Positions 54,738 through 64,000 of a stretch of DNA of 64,000 nucleotides are shown one piece after another (position 1 is the first letter of the stretch; each line of letters starts with the position of its first letter). The notes under the pieces are model-generated. The model worked only from the letters and a program-made list of their open reading frames with translations. It made no database searches and had not been told where the DNA came from. The DNA is from Pseudoxanthomonas sp. JBR18 (GTDB lineage Bacteria; Pseudomonadota; Gammaproteobacteria; Xanthomonadales; Xanthomonadaceae), in NCBI RefSeq assembly GCF_028198165.1, contig NZ_CP116339.1, forward strand, positions 2,549,001-2,613,000. The letters are read 5' to 3'. A program made the translations under genes and the position numbers.

Positions 54738-55387
54738 GCCCGGGGCGCGCCAGTCCCGGTTCGGCGCGCGAGGCGGACCGTCCCCGGGTCCTGGTGCTGC
54801 ATGGCATCTGGAATGCCGACCTGTGGGTGCGCCCGCTGGCGCTCCGTCTGAGCCAGGCTGGCTTCGATGCGCGGGTGTTCGGCTATCACAGCATCAGCGG
54901 CGGGCCCTCGGTGGCCATCGCGCGGCTGGCCGCGCGCCTGCGCGGCGGCCCGCCCACGCATCTGGTCGGGCATAGCCTGGGCGGGCTGATCGCCCTGGAA
55001 ACCCTGCGGCGCCAGCCCTGGCTGCCGGTTCCGCGGCTGGTCTGCCTGGGGTCGCCCCTGCGCGGTAGCGCGACGGCCAAGGCCCTCCAGCAGCGCGGAT
55101 GGGGCGGCGTGCTGGGACGCAGCGCGACCCTGCTGGATCGCGGCTGCCTGCCGTGGCCGGGCCCGACCGAAGTGGGCATGGTCGCCGGCGACATCCCGCG
55201 TGGGCTGGGGCGGGTCCTGGCGGAGCTGGGCGAGGATTCGGACGGGACCGTGGCGCTGGAGGAAACCCGCCTGCCGGGCCTGACCGACCATTGCGCCGTG
55301 CACGCCAGCCATACCGGTCTGGCGTTTTCCCCCGTGGCGGCGGCGCAGGCAGCCTGCTTCCTGCGCGAAGGCCGATTCAAGCGCTGA
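54734..55387 (+). CDS. Alpha/beta hydrolase (lipase-like)
   Basis: A roughly 217-residue hydrolase with oxyanion-hole HGIWNADLW, nucleophile elbow GHSLGGL, probable Asp in GEDSDGTVALEE and His in AVHASHTGLAF. The frame has no ATG, GTG or TTG between the upstream gene and the first conserved strand, except a GTG at 54794 inside the strand. The position used here is a CTG at 54734 overlapping the I78 stop. The start is therefore uncertain. Confidence 0.65.
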   Translation: MSPGRASPGSAREADRPRVLVLHGIWNADLWVRPLALRLSQAGFDARVFGYHSISGGPSVAIARLAARLRGGPPTHLVGHSLGGLIALETLRRQPWLPVPRLVCLGSPLRGSATAKALQQRGWGGVLGRSATLLDRGCLPWPGPTEVGMVAGDIPRGLGRVLAELGEDSDGTVALEETRLPGLTDHCAVHASHTGLAFSPVAAAQAACFLREGRFKR

Positions 55388-55465
55388 GTCGGCAGGGGCC
55401 CGGAGGCGCTCGGCATTCGGGTAAAATTATCGCTTCGTCACGGTTTAAACGAACGGAAGTGCGTC

Positions 55466-56200
55466 ATGGGGCGAGGCCCTTCGATCGAAGCCCGCAAGAA
55501 TGCCAGCGATGCCAAGCGCGGCAAGATCTTCACCAAGATCATTCGCGAGATCAGCGTGGCGGCGCGCGGTCCCGGCGGCGGCGACCCGGCCAACAACCCG
55601 GCGCTGCGCACCGCCATGGACAAGGGCCTGGCGTCGAACATGTCCAAGGACGTGATCGAGCGCGCCATCAAGAAGGCCACCGGCGAGTTGGAGGGGGTGG
55701 AATACGAGAACGTGCGCTACGAGGGCTATGCCCCCGGCGGCGTGGCGGTGATCGTGGACTGCCTGACCGACAACCGCGTGCGCACCGTGGCCGATGTGCG
55801 CCATGCCTTCTCCAAGTGCGGCGGCAACATGGGCACCGAGGGCTCGGTGGCATTCATGTTCAAGCGCCTGGGCGTGCTGACCTTCGCCCCGGGTGCCGAC
55901 GAGGACCAGGTGACCGAGGCGGCGATCGAGGCCGGCGCCGACGACGTGGTGGTTTATCCAGATGATGGTTCGATCGACGTGCTGACCGCGCCGGAGGTGT
56001 TCGAGGCGGTCAAGGTCGCGATGGAGGCCGCCGGGCTGACCCCCGACCACGCCGAGGTGGCCATGCGCGCCGATACCGATACGGCGGTCGAAGGCGATGT
56101 GGCCAAGCAGGTGGTCAAGATGCTGGACATGCTCGAGGACCTGGACGACGTCCAGAACGTCTACCACAACGCACGCCTGGACCAGGACGCCTACGCGTGA
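55466..56200 (+). CDS. yebC: YebC/PmpR family protein (translation/regulatory factor)
   Basis: A 244-residue protein with the family opening [20 protein letters not shown] and [38 protein letters not shown] and [13 protein letters not shown] follow. YebC proteins act as TACO1-like factors that help ribosomes through proline stretches, or as regulators such as PmpR. A TAAAAT at 55432 may be its -10. It is followed by ruvC, a common order. Confidence 0.92.
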   Translation: MGRGPSIEARKNASDAKRGKIFTKIIREISVAARGPGGGDPANNPALRTAMDKGLASNMSKDVIERAIKKATGELEGVEYENVRYEGYAPGGVAVIVDCLTDNRVRTVADVRHAFSKCGGNMGTEGSVAFMFKRLGVLTFAPGADEDQVTEAAIEAGADDVVVYPDDGSIDVLTAPEVFEAVKVAMEAAGLTPDHAEVAMRADTDTAVEGDVAKQVVKMLDMLEDLDDVQNVYHNARLDQDAYA

Positions 56201-56293
56201 TGCCGGCGGCGGGACGGCCCCGGCGCGGTCCCGATGGCATGGTTCCTGCGTGAATCCCGACGTTCGCCGCCACGCAGGACCCGGATTTCCCTC

Positions 56294-56815
56294 ATGACCC
56301 GCATCCTCGGCATCGACCCGGGCAGCCAGCGCACGGGGATCGGCATCATCGATGTCGATGCCCAGGGCAGGACCACCCATGTCTACAACGGGCCGCTGCT
56401 GCTGCTGGGCGAGGGCGGCTTTCCGCAGCGGCTCAAGCGCCTACTGGTGGGCCTGGCGGCGCTGATGGAGCAGTGGCAGCCCGACGAGGTGGCCATCGAG
56501 CAGGTGTTCATGGCCCGCAACCCGGATTCGGCGCTCAAGCTGGGGCAGGCGCGCGGGGCGGCGATGGCTGCGGTGGTGATGCGCGACCTGCCGGTGCACG
56601 AATACGCCGCCTCGGAAATCAAGCTGGCCGTGGTCGGTCGCGGTGGCGCACAGAAGGAACAGATCCAGCACATGGTCGGAATCATGCTCAACCTGAAAGG
56701 CAAGCTGCAGGCCGATGCGGCCGATGCGCTGGCCGTGGCCATCACCCACGCGCACGTGCGCGCCACCGCCGCGCGGCTGGGCGTCAATGCGCGCCAGGCC
56801 TGGAGCCGCAAATGA
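56294..56815 (+). CDS. ruvC: Holliday junction resolvase RuvC
   Basis: A 173-residue endonuclease. Catalytic acids appear in [13 protein letters not shown] (Asp7), VAIEQVFM (Glu), and the C-terminal [16 protein letters not shown] (two Asp). It cuts four-way junctions together with RuvAB. The stop overlaps the ATG of a truncated ruvA copy (ATGA). Confidence 0.94.
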   Translation: MTRILGIDPGSQRTGIGIIDVDAQGRTTHVYNGPLLLLGEGGFPQRLKRLLVGLAALMEQWQPDEVAIEQVFMARNPDSALKLGQARGAAMAAVVMRDLPVHEYAASEIKLAVVGRGGAQKEQIQHMVGIMLNLKGKLQADAADALAVAITHAHVRATAARLGVNARQAWSRK

Positions 56816-56988
56816 TCGGTCGCCTGCGTGGGATCCTGATCAGCAAGTCACCGCCGTGGGCGATGTGCCGCGCTTGCGAGGCACTGCCTCGCGCGGCGCT
56901 GAGCGCTCGGCCATGGATGGCCGGGCTGGGCGGTCAACGTGCGACGTCGTGTCGCCATGGACGGCAGCAGCCGGAGGTGCGGTCATGA
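56812..56988 (+). pseudogene. Truncated 5' duplicate of ruvA
   Basis: Bases 56812-56859 are identical to the first 48 bases of ruvA (56985-57032), encoding [16 protein letters not shown]. After that the frame leaves ruvA and runs through about 125 unrelated bases to a stop at 56988, 58 residues in all. The ATG overlaps the ruvC stop as an intact ruvA start would, so this is the ancestral position, with the gene split by duplication plus insertion. The intervening DNA has short palindromes (GCGAGGCA-C-TGCCTCGC and CGGCCAT-GG-ATGGCCG). Confidence 0.8.
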
Positions 56989-57572
56989 TCGGTCGCCTGC
57001 GTGGGATCCTGATCAGCAAGTCACCGCCGTGGCTGATGATCGAAGTGGGTGGCGGCATCGGCTACGAGCTGGAGGCGCCGATGAGCACCTTCTACGACCT
57101 GCCCGAGTTGGGGCGCGAGGTCACCCTGTTCACCCATTACGCGCAGAAGGAGGACAGCGTCTCGCTATACGGCTTCATGCGCGAGGGCGAGCGGCGTCTG
57201 TTCCGCGACGTGCAGAAGGTCACCGGCATCGGCGCCAAGATCGCCCTGGCGATCCTGTCGGGGGTGAGCGTGGACGAGTTCTCGCGTCTGGTGCAGGCCG
57301 GCGATGTGACCGCGCTGACCCGCATCCCCGGCATCGGCAAGAAGACCGCCGAGCGCATGGTCGTGGAACTGCGCGACCGCGCCGCGGCCCTGACCGGCGG
57401 CCCGGCCACGCCCGGGCAGGCGCCGGCCGATCCGCAGTCCGAGGCCGTCATCGCCCTCCAGCAGCTGGGTTACAAGCCCGCCGAAGCCCAGCGGATGGCG
57501 CGCGATGTCACCGCCCCGGGCGACGACGCCGCCGACATCATCCGCAAGGCCCTGCGCTCGGCGCTGCGCTGA
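56985..57572 (+). CDS. ruvA: Holliday junction branch-migration protein RuvA
   Basis: A 195-residue DNA-binding protein: OB domain (about 1-62, [20 protein letters not shown]), helix-hairpin-helix DNA contacts ([26 protein letters not shown]) and a C-terminal RuvB-binding domain (about 150-195, [19 protein letters not shown]). GGAGG at 56972 is a good ribosome-binding site within the inserted DNA, so expression is preserved after the upstream duplication. Confidence 0.93.
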   Translation: MIGRLRGILISKSPPWLMIEVGGGIGYELEAPMSTFYDLPELGREVTLFTHYAQKEDSVSLYGFMREGERRLFRDVQKVTGIGAKIALAILSGVSVDEFSRLVQAGDVTALTRIPGIGKKTAERMVVELRDRAAALTGGPATPGQAPADPQSEAVIALQQLGYKPAEAQRMARDVTAPGDDAADIIRKALRSALR

Positions 57573-57627
57573 ACACGCGCGCCGTGCAGGCCATCCTCAC
57601 TTTTCCAGCAGTAGGCTAGCGACCGCC

Positions 57628-59553
57628 ATGTCCACCGCGACCCCCACTTCGTCGGCTGCCGACAGCGCCCCGTCCCATCACGGCCACGGCAACCAAGGCC
57701 TTCCCGGTCTGGTGCTGGGCGCCATCGGCGTGGTCTTCGGCGACATCGGCACCAGCCCGCTGTACACGCTGAAGGAGGCGTTCTCGCCACACTTCGGCCT
57801 GGTCGGCAATCACGACACCATCCTGGGCATCCTCTCGCTGGTGTTTTGGGCGCTGGTGATCGTGGTGACGGTCAAGTACGTGACCATCATCATGCGCGCC
57901 GACAACGAGGGCGAGGGCGGCATCATGGCGCTGATGACCCTGGCCCAGCGCACGCTGCCCAAGGGGTCCAAATCGGCCTACGTGGTGGGCATCCTCGGCA
58001 TCTTCGGCGCCTCGCTGTTCTTCGGCGACGGGGTGATCACCCCGGCCATTTCGGTGCTCTCGGCGGTCGAAGGCCTGGAAGTGGCCGCGCCGGGCCTGGA
58101 GCACTGGATCGTGCCGATTACCGTGGTGATCCTGCTGTTCGTGTTCATGGCCCAGCGCTTCGGCACCGAAAAGGTAGGCAAGGTCTTCGGGCCGGTGACC
58201 ACCGTGTGGTTCCTGGCGCTGGCCGCGCTGGGCATCTGGAACATCCTGGACGCCCCGGAAGTGCTGCGCGCCTTTAACCCGGCCTGGGCGATCAACTTCT
58301 TCATCACCCACGGCTGGCACTCGGTGCTGATCCTGGGCGCGGTGGTCCTGGCGGTGACCGGTGGCGAGGCGCTCTATGCGGACATGGGCCACTTCGGCGC
58401 GCGCCCGATCCGCTACGCCTGGTACAGCGTCGTCCTGCCGTGCCTGATGCTGAATTACCTGGGCCAGGGCGCGCTGGTGCTGCAGGACCCGGCCGCGGTC
58501 AACAACCCCTTCTACGAAGGCGTCCCGGAGTGGGCGCTGTACCCGATGATCGTGCTGGCCACCATGGCCACCATCATCGCGTCCCAGGCCGTGATCACCG
58601 GCGCGTTCTCGGTGGCCCGCCAGGCCATGCAGCTGGGCTATATCCCGCGCATGCAGGTCAAGCACACCTCGCACGACACCATCGGCCAGATCTACGTGCC
58701 GGGGGTCAACTGGACCATGATGGTCATGGTGCTGGCGGTGGTGCTGGCCTTCGGCAGCTCGACCGCGCTGGCCACGGCCTACGGCATCTCGGTGTCGATG
58801 ACGATGCTGATCGACACCCTGCTGCTGGTGCTGGTGGCGCGCGCGCTGTGGCCCAAGTGGCGCAAGTGGGTGCTGCCGCTGTGCATCGTGTTCTTCATCG
58901 TGGACCTCGGATTCGTGATCGCCAACGGTGCCAAGTTCTTCGACGGGGCCTGGTTCCCGCTGGCCCTGGGCCTGCTGGTGTTCACCATGCTGCGCACCTG
59001 GCGCCGCGGCCGTGAGCTGCTTGGCGCGGAGATCCGCAAGGACGGCATTGCCCTGGACAGCTTCCTGCCCGGCCTGATGCTGGCCCCGCCGGTGCGGGTG
59101 CCCGGGACGGCGGTGTTCCTGACCGCGCAGACCGGCATGGTCCCGCATGCGCTGCTGCACAACCTCAAGCACAACAAGGTGCTGCACGAGCGCAACGTGT
59201 TCTTGACCGTCTACACCTTGCCGCTGCCGTACGCGCCGGCGGACAAGCGCCTGAAGGTCGAGGAGATCGGCGACGAGTTCTACCGGGTGATCGTCAAGTT
59301 CGGCTTCATGGAGACCCCGGACGTGCCGCTGGCGCTGATGCGCAGCTGCGACCGGGGCGGGCCGTACTTCGACCCGATGGACACCACGTTCTTCGCCAGC
59401 CGCGAGACCATCGTGGCCAGTGCGCGTCGCGGCATGCCGATTTGGCGCGACAAGCTATTCGCGGCCATGCACCGCAACGCCGCGCCCGCGACCGGCTTCT
59501 TCCGGATCCCGGGCAACCGCCTGGTCGAGTTGGGCGCGCAGGTGGAGATCTGA
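57628..59553 (+). CDS. kup: Low-affinity potassium transporter Kup
   Basis: A 641-residue K+ uptake protein with 12 helices and a C-terminal cytosolic domain. The N-terminal [22 protein letters not shown] and [10 protein letters not shown] are KUP hallmarks. It imports K+ with protons. It lies between ruvA and ruvB, breaking the usual ruvAB pair; this order is found in relatives as I recall, so probably not recent. Confidence 0.93.
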   Translation: MSTATPTSSAADSAPSHHGHGNQGLPGLVLGAIGVVFGDIGTSPLYTLKEAFSPHFGLVGNHDTILGILSLVFWALVIVVTVKYVTIIMRADNEGEGGIMALMTLAQRTLPKGSKSAYVVGILGIFGASLFFGDGVITPAISVLSAVEGLEVAAPGLEHWIVPITVVILLFVFMAQRFGTEKVGKVFGPVTTVWFLALAALGIWNILDAPEVLRAFNPAWAINFFITHGWHSVLILGAVVLAVTGGEALYADMGHFGARPIRYAWYSVVLPCLMLNYLGQGALVLQDPAAVNNPFYEGVPEWALYPMIVLATMATIIASQAVITGAFSVARQAMQLGYIPRMQVKHTSHDTIGQIYVPGVNWTMMVMVLAVVLAFGSSTALATAYGISVSMTMLIDTLLLVLVARALWPKWRKWVLPLCIVFFIVDLGFVIANGAKFFDGAWFPLALGLLVFTMLRTWRRGRELLGAEIRKDGIALDSFLPGLMLAPPVRVPGTAVFLTAQTGMVPHALLHNLKHNKVLHERNVFLTVYTLPLPYAPADKRLKVEEIGDEFYRVIVKFGFMETPDVPLALMRSCDRGGPYFDPMDTTFFASRETIVASARRGMPIWRDKLFAAMHRNAAPATGFFRIPGNRLVELGAQVEI

Positions 59554-59599
59554 TGCGGGAAGGCTGCGCCGCGCAGGTGGCGCATGCGACCATAGCCGC

Positions 59600-60637
59600 A
59601 TGAGTGACCGCATCATCGCCGCCGACGCCACCCGCGAGGACGACGCCCTGGAGGCGTCGATCCGGCCCAAGCGCCTGGCCGACTATCTGGGCCAGGCGCC
59701 GGTCCGCGAGCAGCTGGACATCTACATCCAGGCGGCCAAGGGGCGCGGCGAGGCGCTGGATCACGTGCTGATCTTCGGCCCGCCCGGCCTGGGCAAGACC
59801 ACCCTGAGCCATGTCATCGCCAACGAACTGGGCGTGGCCCTGCGGGTGACCTCCGGGCCGGTGATCGAGAAGGCCGGCGACCTGGCCGCGCTGCTGACCA
59901 ACCTGCAGCCGCACGACGTGCTGTTCATCGACGAAATCCATCGCCTCTCGCCGGTGGTGGAGGAAGTCCTGTATCCGGCGATGGAAGATTTTCAGCTGGA
60001 CATCATGATCGGCGAGGGCCCGGCTGCCCGCTCGATCAAGATCGACCTGCCGCCGTTCACCCTGATCGGGGCGACCACCCGTGCCGGCCTGCTGACCGCG
60101 CCCTTGCGCGATCGCTTCGGCATCGTCCAGCGCCTGCAGTTCTACGACACCGCCGAGTTGACCCGCATCGTGCGCCGCTCGGCGCAGATCATGGACATTC
60201 CCTGCGCGCCGGAAGGCGCGGGGGAGATCGCGCGGCGTTCGCGCGGCACGCCACGCATCGCCAACCGCCTGCTGCGGCGGGTGCGCGATTACGCCCAGGT
60301 CCGTGCCGACGGGCACATCGACCAGGCCGTGGCCAGTGCCGCGATGGAGATGCTCAAGGTCGACCCGGAGGGCTTCGACGAACTGGACCGGCGCCTGCTG
60401 CACACCATCGTGGAGAGTTTCGACGGCGGACCGGTCGGCGTGGAATCGCTGGCCGCCGCGCTGAGCGAGGAGCGCGGCACGCTGGAGGACGTCATCGAGC
60501 CGTACCTGATCCAGCAGGGCTTCCTGGTGCGCAGCGCGCGTGGGCGCATGGCCACGGCCAAGGCCTACCGCCATCTGGGACTGCCTGGGCGCGCGCCCGA
60601 TCCCGGGCCGGCGGGGATGACCGAGTCCCTGTTCTGA
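59600..60637 (+). CDS. ruvB: Holliday junction helicase RuvB
   Basis: A 345-residue AAA+ motor: Walker [10 protein letters not shown], Walker B LFIDEIHR, sensor I GATTRAG, arginine finger in LRDRFGI and a C-terminal winged helix (about 255-335, DLDRR-like [20 protein letters not shown]). It drives branch migration with RuvA. The ATG at 59600 gives the usual length. Confidence 0.95.
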   Translation: MSDRIIAADATREDDALEASIRPKRLADYLGQAPVREQLDIYIQAAKGRGEALDHVLIFGPPGLGKTTLSHVIANELGVALRVTSGPVIEKAGDLAALLTNLQPHDVLFIDEIHRLSPVVEEVLYPAMEDFQLDIMIGEGPAARSIKIDLPPFTLIGATTRAGLLTAPLRDRFGIVQRLQFYDTAELTRIVRRSAQIMDIPCAPEGAGEIARRSRGTPRIANRLLRRVRDYAQVRADGHIDQAVASAAMEMLKVDPEGFDELDRRLLHTIVESFDGGPVGVESLAAALSEERGTLEDVIEPYLIQQGFLVRSARGRMATAKAYRHLGLPGRAPDPGPAGMTESLF

Positions 60638-60674
60638 GCCTGCGCCCCGCTTCCGTTGCCCCTGGAGTTTCCCC

Positions 60675-61121
60675 TTGACCGATCCCGCAATGACCACGCC
60701 CCACGTTCCTGACGCATTCAGTTGGCCGACACGCGTCTATTGGGAAGATACCGACGCCGGCGGGGTGGTCTATCACGCGCAGTACGTGGCTTTCCTGGAA
60801 CGTGCGCGCAGCGAATGGATGCGCGCGCGCGGCCAGATGCAGGAGCAGCTGCGCCGGGAACACGATCTGGTGTTCGTGGTGCGCGCCATGCAGCTGGAGT
60901 TCCTCAAGCCGGCCCGCCTGGACGACCTGCTGCAGGTCTCGGCCGAGCTGCGCCAGGTCAAGCGCGCCAGCGTGGTCTTCGCCCAGACCATCCGGCGCGA
61001 CGACCAAGTGCTGCTGACCGCGCAGGTCAGGGTGGCCGCAGTCTCGGCCACGGCCTTCCGCCCGGTGGCCATGGACGAGGCGGTGTATCGAGAATTCAAG
61101 TCGTTGGAAGTTGCTGGCTAA
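60675..61121 (+). CDS. ybgC: Tol-Pal cluster acyl-CoA thioesterase YbgC
   Basis: A 148-residue hotdog-fold thioesterase with the catalytic YWEDTDAGGVVYHAQY motif. It hydrolyses short acyl-CoA and is always linked to tolQRAB-pal. The start is a TTG at 60675 with GGAG 7 bases ahead; an ATG at 60690 lies 22 bases from that site. Confidence 0.92.
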   Translation: MTDPAMTTPHVPDAFSWPTRVYWEDTDAGGVVYHAQYVAFLERARSEWMRARGQMQEQLRREHDLVFVVRAMQLEFLKPARLDDLLQVSAELRQVKRASVVFAQTIRRDDQVLLTAQVRVAAVSATAFRPVAMDEAVYREFKSLEVAG

Positions 61122-61154
61122 CCCTTTACCGCATAGAACACCGAGGAAAGACGG

Positions 61155-61928
61155 ATGATTGGATTGCTCCTGGCGTTGCAGGACACCGTGGCCGAGACCC
61201 TGCCGCCGGATGCCGCCAACACGGCCGCCCAGGCCAGTGCGCAGGCCGCCCACACCAGCATCAACTACCTGCAGCTGCTGCTGACCGCCAGCCTGCCGGT
61301 CAAGCTCATCGTGCTGTTGTTGCTGACCGGCTCGCTGGTGAGCTGGGTGATCATTTTCCGCAAGGCGGGCGTGTTCAAGCGTGCCAACCGGGACGCGGAC
61401 GAGTTCGAGGGCCGGTTCTGGTCCGGTGCCGATCTCAACAAGCTCTACTCCTCGGCGACCGACCGGGGCCGCGTGGTCACCGGCCTGGAATCCATCTTCG
61501 AGGCCGGCTTCCGCGAGTTCGCCCGCCTACGCGACAAGCGCCTGACCGACGGCCGCCTGCAGCTCGAGGGCGCCCAGCGCGCCATGCGCACCGCCTACGC
61601 GCGCGAGATCGACGCGCTGGAGCGCAATCTGGAGCTGCTGGCCAACATCGGTTCGACCGCGCCGTACGTGGGCCTGGTCGGCACCGTGTTCGGCATCATG
61701 GTGACCATGCACGACATGCTCAACAGCGGCGAGCAGGCCGGCATCGCGGCCGTGGCGCCGGGCATTTCCGAGGCCTTGTTCGCCACCGCCATCGGCCTGT
61801 TCGTGGCCATCCCGGCGGTGTGGGCCTACAACCGCTTCACCACGCGTGTCGAGCGCATCTCGGTGCGTTACGAGACCTTCGCCGACGAGTTCAGCTCCAT
61901 CCTGCAGCGCCAGACCGGCGAAGGCTGA
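61155..61928 (+). CDS. tolQ: Tol-Pal system proton channel TolQ
   Basis: A 257-residue, three-helix inner-membrane protein. Helix 1 is near residues 48-68 and the last two include IGSTAPYVGLVGTVFGIM and ISEALFATAIGLFVAIPAV. It forms with TolR the proton-driven motor that energises TolA during division. GAGGAAAG precedes the ATG. tolR follows 10 bases later. Confidence 0.94.
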   Translation: MIGLLLALQDTVAETLPPDAANTAAQASAQAAHTSINYLQLLLTASLPVKLIVLLLLTGSLVSWVIIFRKAGVFKRANRDADEFEGRFWSGADLNKLYSSATDRGRVVTGLESIFEAGFREFARLRDKRLTDGRLQLEGAQRAMRTAYAREIDALERNLELLANIGSTAPYVGLVGTVFGIMVTMHDMLNSGEQAGIAAVAPGISEALFATAIGLFVAIPAVWAYNRFTTRVERISVRYETFADEFSSILQRQTGEG

Positions 61929-61938
61929 GGAGTCGTCC

Positions 61939-62379
61939 ATGCAATCGGCCATTTCGCGCCATCGCAAGCGGCGCAAGCTCAAGTCCGAGATCAATGTGGT
62001 GCCCTACATCGACGTGATGTTGGTGCTGTTGATCATCTTCATGGTGACCGCGCCCATGCTGACCCTGGCGGTCAACGTGGACATTCCCAAATCCACTGCA
62101 CGCTCGGTGGACAGCAAGGCGGATCCGATCATCGTCACCGTCGACGGCGACGGGCGCCTGTTCCTCAAGCTGCAGGATGCGCCGATCGCTGAATACAGCG
62201 ACGAGGAGCTGCTCGACCGGCTGCGCGCTTTCCATGAGCAGAACAAGGACGTACCGGTGTTCCTGGCCGCGCCCGGCGAGGCCAACTATCAGCGCGTGAT
62301 CGACGCCACCGCCATCATCTCCAAGGCGGGGATCGAGAAGGTCGGCCTGATGAGCAAGCCAGGCGGCAATGCACGCTGA
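61939..62379 (+). CDS. tolR: Tol-Pal system protein TolR
   Basis: A 146-residue bitopic protein with the conserved pore Asp in INVVPYIDVMLVLLIIFM (Asp about 25) and a periplasmic dimer domain. It binds peptidoglycan and gates the TolQ motor. GAGGAG precedes the ATG. Its end overlaps the tolA start by 11 bases. Confidence 0.93.
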   Translation: MQSAISRHRKRRKLKSEINVVPYIDVMLVLLIIFMVTAPMLTLAVNVDIPKSTARSVDSKADPIIVTVDGDGRLFLKLQDAPIAEYSDEELLDRLRAFHEQNKDVPVFLAAPGEANYQRVIDATAIISKAGIEKVGLMSKPGGNAR

Positions 62380-63370
62380 GGCTCCGCATCTGGATCAGCG
62401 TGATCCGCGCGACCGTCCCGGCGCAGCGGTGGTCTTTGCCGTGGGCGTGCACCTGCTGGTGCTCGCCCTGATCATCCTGGCGCCGTATCTGCACTGGGAC
62501 AAAGACCAGGCGCAGGCCGCCGCCGGCTCGCCGGCGATCGAGGCCACGCTGATGTCGGCCACCGATATTCGGGCCGCGCAGCAGGCCATGCGCGAGGCGT
62601 CCAAGATCGAACCCAAGCCCGAGCCGCCCAAGCCCGTGCCCGAGCCGGTGGCCGAACAGGACACCGTGCCGCCGCCGCAGCCAGTGCCCGAGCCCAAGCC
62701 GCAGGATTCGCCCGTCCCGCAACAACAGCAAGCCCAGGAGCGCGTTCCTGATCCGGACCAGGTCAACCAGGAGGAAGCCAGTAAGTTGGCCATCGCCCAG
62801 GAGAAGGCCGAGAAGGAGCAGGAGGCCAAGCGCCGTCAGGAGCAGATCGACCTGACAGAACGCAAGCGCCAGGAAGAAGCCGAACGCAAGCAGCGCCTGG
62901 CCCAGCAGCAGGAAGAGGATGACCGGCAGAAGAAGCTCGCCGCCATCCGCGCCCAGCGCGAGCAGGCCGCTAAACAGGCCAAGCTGGCCGAGCAGAAGCT
63001 ACGTCAGCTGGCCGATGCCCGGGCCCAGCAGGCCTCGCAGCAGGCCGCCGCCGCGCCGTCCTCGCCGGGGCAGAACGGGGTCGACGAAGGGCTGCTGGCC
63101 AAATATGCCGCGGCGATCCAGAGCGCGGTGGTGCAGCAATGGACGCGCCCGGACAGCGTGGCGCTGGGCACCAAGTGCGTGGTCGAGATCACCCAGCTCC
63201 CGGGGGGTGAGGTCATGGAGGCCCACGTCCGCTCCGGCTGCCCGATGGATGCCGCTGGCCAGCGCTCGATCGAGGCGGCGGTGCTCAAGGCCCAGCCGCT
63301 TCCTTATCGGGGCTTCGAGTCGGTGTTCCGGCGCAAGCTGATCTTTACCTTCGAGGCCAGTGATCGCTGA
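62369..63370 (+). CDS. tolA: Tol-Pal system protein TolA
   Basis: A 333-residue protein: one helix (about 18-40), a Pro/Glu-rich linker (about 80-130), a long charged coiled coil (about 130-225, rich in QEE/KRRQ) and a C-terminal domain III (about 238-333, GLLAKYAAAIQSAVVQQW, two cysteines KCVVEI and SGCPMD). It spans the periplasm from TolQR to Pal. Proteins of the TolA/TonB type vary in linker length as here. Confidence 0.9.
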   Translation: MHAEAPHLDQRDPRDRPGAAVVFAVGVHLLVLALIILAPYLHWDKDQAQAAAGSPAIEATLMSATDIRAAQQAMREASKIEPKPEPPKPVPEPVAEQDTVPPPQPVPEPKPQDSPVPQQQQAQERVPDPDQVNQEEASKLAIAQEKAEKEQEAKRRQEQIDLTERKRQEEAERKQRLAQQQEEDDRQKKLAAIRAQREQAAKQAKLAEQKLRQLADARAQQASQQAAAAPSSPGQNGVDEGLLAKYAAAIQSAVVQQWTRPDSVALGTKCVVEITQLPGGEVMEAHVRSGCPMDAAGQRSIEAAVLKAQPLPYRGFESVFRRKLIFTFEASDR

Positions 63371-63459
63371 GTTCACGCTGCCTTGGCGTTCATGATTGCG
63401 AAAATGTTCACGTCCCGGCTGTTATCCCTAGCGGCCTTTCTCCGAACGCCCTGGCTTTC

Positions 63460-64000
63460 ATGAAGAAACTGTCCCACTGGTTGCTCGCCCTCTTCGTCCT
63501 GCTGTTGCCGGCCATTGGCCAGGCGCAGGAGCAGGGCCTGGAGATCAACATTGTCGGCGGCAACGCCTCGGCCCTGCCGATCACGGTCGTGCCCATGCCC
63601 TACCAGGGCTCGGGCACGCCGCCCACCACCGACGTCTCCCAAGTGGTGCGGGCGGATCTGGATCGCTCCGGCGCATTCCGCACGCTGCCCGACGCCAACA
63701 TCGTGGAGAAGCCCACGCGCGGATCGGAGATCAACTACCCGACCTGGCGCGCGTTGAAGCAGGACTACATCGTCGTCGGCCGGGTGCTGGATGGCGGCAA
63801 CGGGGCGTATCGCGTCGAGTACGAGCTGTTCGACGTGGCCAAGCAGCAGCGCCTGCTGGGCCTGGCCATGACCGGCCGTGCCAACGCGATGCGCGACGTG
63901 GCCCACCAGATGGCTGACGCCATCTACGAGAAGATCACCGGGGTGCGCGGCGCCTTCTGGACCCGGATCGCCTATGTCACCCAGACCGGCCTGGGCAATG
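63460..64000 (+). CDS. tolB: Tol-Pal system beta-propeller protein TolB (partial)
   Basis: The first 180 codons of TolB; the gene runs off the right edge. Signal peptide WLLALFVLLLPAIGQA, then the N-terminal domain LEINIVGGNASALPITVVPM, YIVVGRVLDG and the start of the propeller (AFWTRIAYVTQTGLGN). It is the periplasmic partner of TolA and Pal. It lies 89 bases after tolA. Confidence 0.92.
   Translation, partial: MKKLSHWLLALFVLLLPAIGQAQEQGLEINIVGGNASALPITVVPMPYQGSGTPPTTDVSQVVRADLDRSGAFRTLPDANIVEKPTRGSEINYPTWRALKQDYIVVGRVLDGGNGAYRVEYELFDVAKQQRLLGLAMTGRANAMRDVAHQMADAIYEKITGVRGAFWTRIAYVTQTGLGN

Noticed and set aside
57616..59187. 523-residue open frame opposite kup
   Set aside because: His/Gln/Asp-rich composition typical of an antisense frame; kup is certain.

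Overview
The window is a high-GC chromosomal segment of a gammaproteobacterium, most likely of the Xanthomonadaceae (Xanthomonas/Stenotrophomonas/Pseudoxanthomonas/Lysobacter range). Grounds for this are the codon bias, the gene neighbourhoods (ruvC-ruvA-kup-ruvB-ybgC-tolQRAB, bfd-bfr, ggpPS-ycaD, a FimX-like protein) and several short palindromic intergenic repeats. The assignment is by inference; no database was searched.

Layout. 0-7.2 kb holds a microaerobic respiration block: an FNR-type regulator, the cydDC assembly transporter, and divergently cydA-cydB plus a 33-residue cydX. A perfect FNR box lies between the two divergent arms. 7.6-16.5 kb is outer-membrane uptake: a secreted alpha/alpha-barrel hydrolase-like protein with a TonB-dependent receptor, then a siderophore receptor under a Fur-like box, a PepSY membrane protein and a 37-residue membrane peptide. 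16.6-18.4 kb has tRNA-Met, rppH, bfd (second Fur-like box) and bfr. 18.3-23.3 kb carries a hybrid histidine kinase, a FimX-like degenerate REC-GGDEF-EAL protein and a DUF4126 protein. 23.4-27.8 kb has two paralogous coiled-coil membrane proteins around a bactofilin, then erpA, nudC and an AmpE-like protein. 27.8-29.4 kb is an IS110-family element with a candidate bridge-RNA region and two palindromic repeats. 29.4-36.4 kb has an aldo/keto reductase, uup, two membrane proteins and a phospholipid trio (CDP-alcohol transferase, acyltransferase, CdsA). 36.4-42 kb is an osmotic-stress cluster: a fused phosphatase/GT20 best read as glucosylglycerol-phosphate synthase/phosphatase, a YcaD-like MFS protein, a cation/proton antiporter and an FmdB-like protein.

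42.5-51 kb is the most unusual part. On the minus strand, two homologous pairs (an ATP/ADP-translocase-like carrier plus an exported short-chain dehydrogenase) flank a MipA/OmpV porin-like protein. A QseBC-like two-component system is divergent from them, and the shared promoter region has 11-bp-spaced direct repeats. One dehydrogenase has a lipobox and the other a cleavable signal, which is unexpected for a Rossmann enzyme.

51-64 kb is mainly housekeeping: a DUF3011 protein, aspS, a GNAT acetyltransferase, an I78-like lipoprotein, an alpha/beta hydrolase, yebC, ruvC, ruvA, kup, ruvB, ybgC, tolQ, tolR, tolA and the start of tolB (cut by the window edge). Between ruvC and ruvA the first 48 bases of ruvA are duplicated, leaving a truncated ruvA copy followed by an intact gene.
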